This document shows, one piece after another, positions 8,107 through 15,717 of a stretch of DNA of 64,000 bases; the stretch's first letter is position 1; the number at the start of each line of letters is the position of its first letter. The DNA comes from Prevotella sp. oral taxon 376 (GTDB lineage: Bacteria > Bacteroidota > Bacteroidia > Bacteroidales > Bacteroidaceae), in contig NZ_PYXG01000003.1 in assembly GCF_003043945.1 (NCBI RefSeq), positions 186,001 to 250,000 on the forward strand, in the 5' to 3' direction. The notes beneath the pieces are model-generated. The model saw only the letters and a program-made list of their open reading frames with translations. It did no database searches and was not told the DNA's origin. The translations under genes were made by a program, and so were the position numbers.

Positions 8107-8503
8107 CAACAAGAAATGGACCGTAGAGGATGCAGAGTTCGTCAGGCAGCATCTTGGCAAGGTCTCGCTTGAGGATATGGCTACATATTTGGAGCGTAGC
8201 CCGATGTCCGTTAGGCTCTATATACTGCGAAATCGCCTGACAGTCGGTCGCACGGTGAAGCGCAACCTGTTGCTTAAAATGCTCGAGATAAAATTCAGAC
8301 ATCCTGAGGATTTCAGTCCGACACGAGCTTTTTACAAAGACACGGGCATCGGACAGCGTCGGTATTGGGATCTTTACTTCGGCAGGAAGGCAATCACCTG
8401 GAAGGAGTATGCTGCCGTAGCAGAATATCTTGGAGTAACAATGCAGGAGGCGTTTGAGGCACGCCAGCTGGATCTATTTGAAGAAGAGAATAAAACAATA
8501 TGA
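8087..8503 (+). CDS. HTH protein with a C-terminal sliding-clamp binding motif
   Basis: 138 residues. The first part resembles a SANT/HTH-like reader of DNA (KKWTVEDAEFVRQHLGK, LEDMATYLERSPMSVRLY), and a second helical unit follows (YAAVAEYLGVTMQEAFEAR). The C-terminal end is QLDLF at residues 127-131 followed by EEENKTI; QL(S/D)LF is the consensus pentapeptide that docks replication proteins on the bacterial beta sliding clamp. The gene overlaps the primase-helicase start by four bases. I infer that it links phage replication or its regulation to the host clamp. The motif is direct; the function is inference. Confidence 0.6.
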   Translation: MKNGAHNNKKWTVEDAEFVRQHLGKVSLEDMATYLERSPMSVRLYILRNRLTVGRTVKRNLLLKMLEIKFRHPEDFSPTRAFYKDTGIGQRRYWDLYFGRKAITWKEYAAVAEYLGVTMQEAFEARQLDLFEEENKTI

Positions 8504-11500
8504 TTGACAAACTTTTTATAGAAAAGACAAAGTCGGCCCTGGACATCGTGAATGTGGTGGAGAACTTTACACGCCTGCATAAAGCCGGAGTGAACTACAA
8601 GGGGGTCTGCCCTTTTCACGATGATCATACCCCGTCGATGGTGGTCAGTCCGTCGAGACAGACCTACCACTGCTTTGTCTGTGGCGCGAGCGGAGATGTC
8701 ATTGCGTTCGTCCAGCATTACCTTAACATGACCTTCGTGGAAGCCCTGCGATGGTGCGCCACTCAAGCAGGATTGGAATTTCCCACCAAGGAAATGACAC
8801 CGGAGGAGGAAGAACGGTATAAACAGAAGGAAGCACAACTCATTGCCATCGATGCCGCTGCCAAGTTCTTTCAGAAGAGCCTGCCACAAGCGGAGTCTTT
8901 CCTTGCCTCCCGAGGATACAGCCTGTCTGACAAGACTCTCACAGATTTTGGCGTGGGCTATGCCCCGGTGGGCAATGTGGCCATATCCGAACTCACGAAA
9001 GCAGGCTATTCGCTGGATCGTCTGCAAGAAGTGGATGTCGTGGGCAATAACGAAGGCCGGGCTTATGACAGGTTCCGAGACCGCCTAATGTTCCCGTTCT
9101 ACGATATGCAGGGACATGTCATAGGTTTCTCTGGGCGCATCCTCACCCCGAGAGAGGGCGTTGGAAAATATGTGAATACAGGCGAGACTCCACTGTTCAC
9201 GAAGGGTAAGCACATCTTCGGACTCTACCAGGCACGGAAGGCTATCGACAAGCAGGGATTTGCCTATTTGGTCGAGGGGCAGTTTGATGTGATGTCGCTG
9301 TACAAGATGGGGGTGGAGAATGTCATCGGTGGCAGTGGAACGGCATTCACGGATGACCAAGTGAAGCTGCTGCTGCGCTTCACGGACTATGTAGTCATGG
9401 TATATGATGCAGATGCTGCCGGTGTTAAGGCCTCACTGAAAAACTGCGAGCTTCTGTTGAAAGCCGGGGCAAAGGTAAAGTGCATCCGATTGCCGAAAGG
9501 AACTGACCCTGATGAGTTTGCAAAAAATAATGGTAGTCTGACAAAGGATAAACTGAAAGAACTGACAGAACCGTTCCCGAAAGCCTTAAAGAGAATGCTG
9601 CTTCCGCACGGCTGCAAGGACGAGACTACCATCAGCGATGGACTGAACACAATTTGCTCACTCGTTGCATGCATCGACGACGCAGGACTGCGTCTGGAGT
9701 ATATCAAATCTGTGGCTGCCGACTTCAAGAGTAAAATAGGTATCATCGATGATAAGGTGCGTAGCGTCCGCTTGAAGATAAAGGAGGCTTTGCCGAAAGC
9801 GAAGACACAGGCAGGATTATTCGGCATTGATGCATTGAAGGAAAATTTGGAGAGCGACCGCCCTGGCATACTGACCTCAGTCATGCAGGAGTTCCTCGAT
9901 GGGTATGGCGAGGACCCAATCGTATATGTAGCTGGCCGCCCATCGAACAATGATATTCAGGAGTTGCGCCGGGTCTATTGCTATTTTGTTTCTTCAGAAA
10001 CGGGATGTGGTATTACTGACGATGGGGAAGAGAACGACTACTTGTATACATTAGCAGAAATGTTCCGTTCGGGCATCAATATACGGATGACCTACAACGA
10101 CTCAACGGGTTCTTTTGTGGATTATTACATAGCGCTGCACGGAAGATTTTTGGAAAACTATTCAGGCGACCGTGTTCCTCTTATCTCAAGATGTATTGAG
10201 CTGACCTCTTATGCTGAGGATACTGTCGTAACGGTCAACCGTAACCACTACTGCTCGGTATTGAAACTGAACAAGGGACAGTTCGACGAAATCCGCAAGC
10301 CGTTCGTGCAGAAACGGAAGTCCGCCATGAAGGTAAGTATGCAGACCGACAACCTCGATGACGAGGAATTCGATGTAAACGAGCCGCCCGATTATGTACA
10401 AGAGAATGACGAGTACCGCCGCATGTGGAAGGAGTGTGGCTATTATCCTCGGCTCAACAAGAAGAGCGAACCAGTCTGCTACATGTTCCGCAACAAAAAT
10501 GGAAACGGCATGACACAGATCGCCGACTTCTTTATGACACCGCTGCTGCACATATTCTCTGATGACTTCGAACAGAATAAGCGCGTACTACGCATCAACC
10601 GCCGTTATTATGACACGCCCATTTATATAGAGATCCCTTCAAAGGCACTGCTGAAGATGTCATCGATAGAAGAAGTGCTCATCAATTACGAGGCGGTGAA
10701 TTTCAACGGCGAGGAATGGCAGTGGAAAGCCATCAAGACCTATATGAGCCGCCACTTTGTGATGTGCTCTGAGATTAAGACATACGGCAACCAGCAGAGT
10801 GAAGGAATGAGCCGCAAGGGCGATGAACAGTTCTTTGCGTTTGCAAACGGAATCTTCCATAGCGTGGACGGTCAATGGCGTTTTGAGCCGGTCAATGAAC
10901 TGGGCGTCGTTACCCATAACAGGGACAACTACTATCTGCCTGCCTTTTCGACGATTTACGCCGGCAGCGGCAAGCAATCCGACAAATACGAACTCATCAG
11001 TCAACTCGTCTACAAGGAAGTCCCGGCTGAGAAAAGGGTAACCTTTGAGAAATGGGCTGGGCTGATGAACCAGGTCTATAAAATCAACGACAACGGTAAG
11101 TGGGCAATCATCTTCGCCATCATGTGCGCCTTCCGAAGCAATATCCACTGCATCGACCGATTGTTCACGGCTCCGTTTTTTATGGGCCCCATGTCCTCGG
11201 GTAAGACACAGATAGCGATTTCCATTCGCTCCCTATTCATTTCCCCAAATATTCCCATCTTCAACCTCAACACGGGTACCGACGCTGCGATGGCCACCAT
11301 CATGGGAATGTTCAAGGATGTGCCTGTTGTACTCGATGAATACAACAACAAGGATATCAGCGATAATAAGTTTCAGGCTTTGAAGGGCATTGTTTACGAC
11401 GGCGACGGCAAGCAAAAACGAAAGGGTACATCAGGACGGGAAATCGAGAATGACAAAGTCTTTGCCCCTGTCATTATCTGTGGACAGGAAACGCCCCAAC

Positions 11501-12456
11501 GAGATGACAACGCTTTGATGAGCCGTGTGATCGTTTGCGAGGTACCAAAGCCCCGAAATCGTACTCAGGAGGAAGTGCGCATCTTTGAAGAACTCAAGAC
11601 CATCGAGGATCCGAACAAGGTCGGACTGTCGAATGTACTGCTGCATATCCTGGAACTACGCCCCATATTCATGGACCATTTCCGGCAACTCAAGCAAGAA
11701 GCATACAACGAGCTCAAACAAGATGTTATCAATTCCGGCGAGATGGACCGTTTGATGAAGACGGCCTCCCTCTTTCTTGGTACGGTAAAATTAATAGAGC
11801 GATACTCTAACCTGCGCCTCCCATTCACATACGAAGAGTTTTTCAAGATAGCTCAGGAAAAGATAAGATTCCAACTCTCACTCATCCGTAGCACGGATAA
11901 ACTGGCCATGTTCTTCACGGCTGTTAATAACATGATCGACACTAAGCAGATTATTGAAGGCAGGGAATTTCTTATTGAGCAGCCCAAGAAGGTTACAGGC
12001 AAGGATTCTCGAGGCGATTCACATACCTTCACCTTCGAACCTGATACGAATGTCATGTTCCTGCGTCTGAGTGCCGTATTTAGTATATTCGACCGTAGCG
12101 GCTACAACAGCGAGGGCAGCACGCTCTCCACCTTGGAGCAGAACCTGCGAAGCCACCCATCCTATATCGGAACCGTACCTTCCCGTCGCTTCACGTGGGA
12201 GGAGACCATCGAGGTTCCGAGAAACGACGACCAGGAGACAATGGTCAAGATCCGCAAGCCGAGGAGTACATCAACCAGCGCAATCATCATCGACTACGAT
12301 AAGTTCAAGGAATTGTACAATATTGACTTCCGTAGAACATATATCGAGGAGCCGGCACCAGCGGAAGAACCAGAGACACCACCAGTAACTGCCAGCATGA
12401 CCATAAGCCAAGACCTCCCATTTGCTCCTATGGAGGATAGTAATGAACCATTTTAA
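8500..12456 (+). CDS. Phage primase-helicase fusion (DnaG-type primase plus P-loop ATPase)
   Basis: 1318 residues. The N-terminus is a DnaG-type primase: CHC2 zinc finger with C37, H40, C58 and C61, an RNA-polymerase-basic region with RFRDRLMFPF (191-200), and a TOPRIM fold with the acidic LVEGQFD (257-263) and metal-binding YDADA (302-306). After a long middle region of unknown fold comes a helicase-like ATPase: Walker A GPMSSGKT at 896-903, Walker B VPVVLDEY at 941-948, and further motifs resembling phage SF3/D5-type helicases. It primes and unwinds at the phage fork and is the main replication protein; no separate phage polymerase is present, so host polymerase III is probably recruited. 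It follows the clamp-binding gene with ATGA overlap. Confidence 0.9.
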   Translation: MIDKLFIEKTKSALDIVNVVENFTRLHKAGVNYKGVCPFHDDHTPSMVVSPSRQTYHCFVCGASGDVIAFVQHYLNMTFVEALRWCATQAGLEFPTKEMTPEEEERYKQKEAQLIAIDAAAKFFQKSLPQAESFLASRGYSLSDKTLTDFGVGYAPVGNVAISELTKAGYSLDRLQEVDVVGNNEGRAYDRFRDRLMFPFYDMQGHVIGFSGRILTPREGVGKYVNTGETPLFTKGKHIFGLYQARKAIDKQGFAYLVEGQFDVMSLYKMGVENVIGGSGTAFTDDQVKLLLRFTDYVVMVYDADAAGVKASLKNCELLLKAGAKVKCIRLPKGTDPDEFAKNNGSLTKDKLKELTEPFPKALKRMLLPHGCKDETTISDGLNTICSLVACIDDAGLRLEYIKSVAADFKSKIGIIDDKVRSVRLKIKEALPKAKTQAGLFGIDALKENLESDRPGILTSVMQEFLDGYGEDPIVYVAGRPSNNDIQELRRVYCYFVSSETGCGITDDGEENDYLYTLAEMFRSGINIRMTYNDSTGSFVDYYIALHGRFLENYSGDRVPLISRCIELTSYAEDTVVTVNRNHYCSVLKLNKGQFDEIRKPFVQKRKSAMKVSMQTDNLDDEEFDVNEPPDYVQENDEYRRMWKECGYYPRLNKKSEPVCYMFRNKNGNGMTQIADFFMTPLLHIFSDDFEQNKRVLRINRRYYDTPIYIEIPSKALLKMSSIEEVLINYEAVNFNGEEWQWKAIKTYMSRHFVMCSEIKTYGNQQSEGMSRKGDEQFFAFANGIFHSVDGQWRFEPVNELGVVTHNRDNYYLPAFSTIYAGSGKQSDKYELISQLVYKEVPAEKRVTFEKWAGLMNQVYKINDNGKWAIIFAIMCAFRSNIHCIDRLFTAPFFMGPMSSGKTQIAISIRSLFISPNIPIFNLNTGTDAAMATIMGMFKDVPVVLDEYNNKDISDNKFQALKGIVYDGDGKQKRKGTSGREIENDKVFAPVIICGQETPQRDDNALMSRVIVCEVPKPRNRTQEEVRIFEELKTIEDPNKVGLSNVLLHILELRPIFMDHFRQLKQEAYNELKQDVINSGEMDRLMKTASLFLGTVKLIERYSNLRLPFTYEEFFKIAQEKIRFQLSLIRSTDKLAMFFTAVNNMIDTKQIIEGREFLIEQPKKVTGKDSRGDSHTFTFEPDTNVMFLRLSAVFSIFDRSGYNSEGSTLSTLEQNLRSHPSYIGTVPSRRFTWEETIEVPRNDDQETMVKIRKPRSTSTSAIIIDYDKFKELYNIDFRRTYIEEPAPAEEPETPPVTASMTISQDLPFAPMEDSNEPF

Positions 12457-12466
12457 TTAAGGAATT

Positions 12467-13153
12467 ATGGATTTAAGAAAATATAGAATTTGTAAAGCTG
12501 CACCTTCCGAATGTAGTAGCCCATGTGATTTATGCGAGTTAGTCGATTGCATTGGTATTGACGAGTGTGAAGAATATTATGGATCCCGCACATATTTCAA
12601 ATTAGGGACACCAATACTTGACGCTTGTTGCGGCGGAAAGATGTTCTACTTCAACAAAGAGGATGAACGGGTGTTATTTCAGGACATAAGAAAGGTTGAA
12701 CCAACGCTATGTGATGGCCGGCATTTTGAAGTCAGGCCGGACATTCAAGCGGATTTTACCAATATGCCCTATCCAGACGAAAGTTTCGCCATGGTAGTGT
12801 TCGATCCGCCACATTTGCTTCGCAATGTCAGCAAATCAACATTTGCAGACATATATGGAAGCCTTAATCCCAAGGCATCCCCATTAGGTTACCAGATGAT
12901 AAAGTATGGTTCCCTCGGCAATGCGGACTGGCGTGAGATGTTGAGGAAAGGGTTTTCAGAGTGTTTTCGCGTGCTGAAGCAGGGGGGCTTCTTGATATTC
13001 AAATGGAATGAAACGAACATAAAGGTATCGGAAATACTGAAACTTACATCGGAAAAACCAATCTTCGGACATATCTCCGGCAAGCGAGCCAATACCCACT
13101 GGATATGCTTCATGAAAGACATCTACGAGGACGACCTCGTGCTATGGGAATAG
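12467..13153 (+). CDS. SAM-dependent methyltransferase with Cys-rich N-terminus
   Basis: 228 residues. SAM-binding motif I is LGTPILDACCGGKMFYF, and the catalytic loop is VVFDPPHLL, a DPPH variant of the (D/N)PPY motif of amino-methyltransferases. A helix-turn ending VLKQGGFLIFKWNE follows. The first 40 residues carry a cysteine cluster (CSSPCDLCELVDC) that could hold a metal. Motif order (I before IV) would be alpha or gamma class if the target is DNA adenine, but there is no obvious target-recognition domain, so RNA or protein is possible. It lies 10 bases after the primase-helicase. Its likely use is protection of phage DNA from host restriction or adjustment of replication timing. Confidence 0.7.
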   Translation: MDLRKYRICKAAPSECSSPCDLCELVDCIGIDECEEYYGSRTYFKLGTPILDACCGGKMFYFNKEDERVLFQDIRKVEPTLCDGRHFEVRPDIQADFTNMPYPDESFAMVVFDPPHLLRNVSKSTFADIYGSLNPKASPLGYQMIKYGSLGNADWREMLRKGFSECFRVLKQGGFLIFKWNETNIKVSEILKLTSEKPIFGHISGKRANTHWICFMKDIYEDDLVLWE

Positions 13154-13179
13154 GCATATTATATATTGTTGCACCTGCG

Positions 13180-13211
13180 GGGGGCTGTCATCAATTAGGG
13201 TGGCAGCCCCC
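13180..13211 (+). terminator. GC-rich hairpin after the methyltransferase gene
   Basis: GGGGGCTG (13180-13187) pairs with CAGCCCCC (13204-13211). There is no T run, so it may be a pause or RNA-end hairpin rather than a full intrinsic terminator. It closes the early operon. Confidence 0.45.
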
Positions 13212-13350
13212 TAACATTTGTCAGATACGGAAGTAGGCCTTAATTTTAAAATTTTTGACAGCAAAATCGCACATCTTCCCCCGCACCCCCAAAAATTGTA
13301 AAAAAGCAAGGAATACACGACTTTTGAAAATAATTTTCAGAAAAAGAGCG

Positions 13351-13694
13351 TCCTACAATCCTACAATCCTACAAATTAATTTTCATTTTTAAACCATATA
13401 TTCTGTAACTATCTATATATCAAATATTTATATTAATACATTAAAGTAAGTGGGTTTATAGGAAATGTTGTAGGTTTGTAGGACGATGTAGGAAATGGCT
13501 TTTTTTGTAGGAAATGACTTTTATAGAGTTCCATCCTACAAATTGGATCGTTTTTGGATATTGTAGGAGATTGTAGGTTCGACTTTTTGAGTGAAATAGA
13601 ATAAAATATGTTTGATATGTTTTGTGTAATTTGCTGATTGTTAGTATATTTGCAAAAAAGTATATTTTATTTGTAGGATTGTAGGACGGTAGGA
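13351..13694. repeat. Cluster of TTGTAGGA iterons, candidate replication origin
   Basis: About a dozen copies of the octamer TTGTAGGA lie in both orientations within 344 AT-rich bases. Three perfect tandem reverse copies occupy 13351-13374 (period 8). Forward copies or near copies start at 13468, 13476, 13486, 13505, 13561, 13571, 13671 and 13679, with a degenerate one at 13687; a reverse copy is at 13534. The last group is just downstream of a promoter. There is no gene from 13154 to 13714. Such arrays bind replication initiators or auto-repressors; the adjacent gene product is the obvious candidate ligand. Confidence 0.7.
13621..13652 (+). promoter_or_regulatory. Promoter of the gene next to the iterons
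   Basis: -33 TTTG (13621-13624), exactly 20 bases, -7 TATATTTG (13645-13652). Transcription would begin near 13660, so the tandem repeats at 13671-13694 lie at the very start of the mRNA, where a bound protein could block elongation. Confidence 0.8.
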
Positions 13695-13714
13695 AGCAAA
13701 AATCTTAAAAAGCT

Positions 13715-14239
13715 ATGGACAAGAAAAAAAGAGCCCTTAAAAAAATTGCTACCATCAGGATAGAACCCTATCTTGCGGAGTATGTCATTGGAAAATACGG
13801 CGTAGAAGAGAAAAACGGCGCAATAAAAATACCTTATAATTCCGACCTTTATCATTGTGTGTGGGAGAATATGTCGAACCAGCGTTCTAATCAGACGGAG
13901 CCGCTGGATGGCAATCTGCGCATACTGTTGCCGTGTCGTAAGACTGGAAATGGTGTACCATGGAAGGATCCCGCTTACTATAACTATCTCTCAGCGGCAG
14001 CCTCCAAGGAGATAGAAAGCCAGATCCGGCGGATGTTCAATTTCGAGTTACATCGTGTGTTATTGGAAAACGAGGAGTTCGGCCGGAAGCGTAGGAACTT
14101 GGATGTCATCTATGATTTCATCCGTGCCTACCAGCTTGAGTCCATTTCGTCTGATGCGCTGCTGAAAAACTACTACCGTTTTCGCAACCGTCTGCGTCCT
14201 AAAAAAATCCGCAAATACCAGAAAACTTCACGCAATTAA
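13715..14239 (+). CDS. Basic protein next to the iteron cluster, candidate initiator or autoregulator
   Basis: 174 residues, strongly basic at both ends (MDKKKRALKKIATIRIE; RLRPKKIRKYQK). No domain is recognised. It starts 21 bases after the last TTGTAGGA repeat and has its own near-perfect promoter in the array. A gene placed like this commonly encodes the protein that binds the repeats, either a replication initiator or a repressor of its own promoter. This is inference from position and charge. Confidence 0.6.
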   Translation: MDKKKRALKKIATIRIEPYLAEYVIGKYGVEEKNGAIKIPYNSDLYHCVWENMSNQRSNQTEPLDGNLRILLPCRKTGNGVPWKDPAYYNYLSAAASKEIESQIRRMFNFELHRVLLENEEFGRKRRNLDVIYDFIRAYQLESISSDALLKNYYRFRNRLRPKKIRKYQKTSRN

Positions 14240-14291
14240 CATCATTTAATACATACCGAACAGGCCTTTTTGTCATTTTAAGTTATAAGTT

Positions 14292-14645
14292 ATGATAGAG
14301 TTCTCCAATCTTATCCAGGTTATGCCGACTATTCCGAACAAATCCAATCCGGATAAAGTCTATGAATTCGTAGCGAACCCCTTCTCGTACATTCCGCAGC
14401 TCACTGATAACGAAGCAGGAAACTGTTGGAACTGCGACAAAACAATCGTGATAGACTTGCCAGACATCGAAACGCTCCGATTCTTCTCCATCGAGCGCAA
14501 TGCCATCGTGACGGTCAAGACATCCGACAGGAGGTGCTATAAGATCGGGACAGCAGACATTCCTGCCCGGGTACAGATTTCTTCAAATCTGACCTCCGCC
14601 AACCTCGTTATCAAATGTAAAATGCTTGTAGACCCGCTTTTATAG
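14292..14645 (+). CDS. Phage protein of unknown function before the head genes
   Basis: 117 residues, predicted mostly beta (TVKTSDRRCYKIGTADIPAR; VQISSNLTSANLVIKCKML), no signal peptide. It may be a structural or connector protein since the head operon begins just after it, but a promoter at 14650-14680 separates them. Not recognised. Confidence 0.55.
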   Translation: MIEFSNLIQVMPTIPNKSNPDKVYEFVANPFSYIPQLTDNEAGNCWNCDKTIVIDLPDIETLRFFSIERNAIVTVKTSDRRCYKIGTADIPARVQISSNLTSANLVIKCKMLVDPLL

Positions 14646-14649
14646 GTCT

Positions 14650-14680
14650 TTTGCCTACACCTTATTATATAGTACATTCG
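14650..14680 (+). promoter_or_regulatory. Probable promoter of the head operon
   Basis: TTTG (14650-14653), 19 bases, TACATTCG (14673-14680), one base from the -7 consensus; the protease start codon is 17 bases further on. Confidence 0.5.
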
Positions 14681-14697
14681 CATCAAAAAGAATTTTG

Positions 14698-15696
14698 ATG
14701 AACGAATTACAAATCCTTCTTGTTTCGGGAAAGCCGTTGTTTATCACCATCGACGGCTTTCGCCAAGCCATGCTTGCGGCTTTTCCTTTGAATGGAAAGA
14801 TCGTAGAAGATAATTCTGGTACAAAGGCAGCCTTCGGCTTTTCACAGGCCGAAGTGGCTGCTTATCTGAAAAACCACACTTGGTATCAGTTTGAGACACA
14901 TGTTGCCCTGGAGGAACTCAAGAAGGTGTTGGCGCAGGATAACGATACACCTATCGTAACGCTTACCGACGAGTTCGACGATGAGCAGCTTCCAGACAAT
15001 TCCATTGCCTATCATCGTGTATGGGGTACGGTCATGGCAGACAGCTATTGGTACTTCTCGTCCAAACAGCTCGCCACCGACCTTCAGGCGGCCGAAACCA
15101 ATCCTCAGATTTCCTGCCATTTTCTGCATATCAACTCTCCTGGAGGTGAAGCATGGTATCTTGACCGTCTGAGCGAGACGCTGCGTGCCTGTCAGAAACC
15201 AATTCTCACCTTCTATGAGCAGATGTGCTGCTCGGCCGGCTATTATATCGGTTGTCATGGTAACCGTATCTATGCGCTTACCGACAACGACTATGTCGGC
15301 TGCATCGGAACGATGTGCAGTTTTTACGACTTTGAACCTTACTTTGAGAAGCTCGGCATCAAACGCGTAGAAGCTAAGGCTACCAATTCCGATTTGAAAA
15401 ACAAGACCTTCGACGACTTGCGTCACGGTAAGGACGAAAAGTTTGTGCATGATATTCTCGATCCGCTCAATGTTCAGTTCCTTGCCGAGGTGCGTTCTCA
15501 GCGCAGCCAACTCGCAGAACTCCCCGATGATGCGCCGGTACTGCGTGGCGAAACTTTCTATACCCCACAGGCAGTGGAACTCGGACTTACCGACGGGAGC
15601 CGCACGATGCCGGAAGCCGTTGCCGAAGCCGTCACCATGGGGCGTGAGTACGCTGATGCCAACAAACTGAAGACTGCCATATATAATATTGTTTAA
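14698..15696 (+). CDS. S49-family (SppA/ClpP-fold) prohead protease
   Basis: 332 residues from the ATG at 14698 (an in-frame TTG precedes it). The centre has the S49 pattern: HINSPGG at 145-151, then EQMCCSAGYYIGCHGNRIYA at 174-193 with Ser179 the likely nucleophile, then GIKRVEAKATNSDLK, which offers lysines for the catalytic dyad. In many phages an S49 enzyme processes the scaffold and capsid precursors inside the procapsid. The capsid gene follows 21 bases later, which supports that role. The ~90 residues before the fold are a phage-specific N-terminal region. Confidence 0.85.
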   Translation: MNELQILLVSGKPLFITIDGFRQAMLAAFPLNGKIVEDNSGTKAAFGFSQAEVAAYLKNHTWYQFETHVALEELKKVLAQDNDTPIVTLTDEFDDEQLPDNSIAYHRVWGTVMADSYWYFSSKQLATDLQAAETNPQISCHFLHINSPGGEAWYLDRLSETLRACQKPILTFYEQMCCSAGYYIGCHGNRIYALTDNDYVGCIGTMCSFYDFEPYFEKLGIKRVEAKATNSDLKNKTFDDLRHGKDEKFVHDILDPLNVQFLAEVRSQRSQLAELPDDAPVLRGETFYTPQAVELGLTDGSRTMPEAVAEAVTMGREYADANKLKTAIYNIV

Positions 15697-15717
15697 TGCT
15701 TTAATTTTTAGTTGTTT

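Noticed and set aside
13351..13694. The TTGTAGGA repeats as a CRISPR array
   Set aside because: Repeats are only 8 bases, occur in both orientations and have no regular spacers; no cas genes are present.
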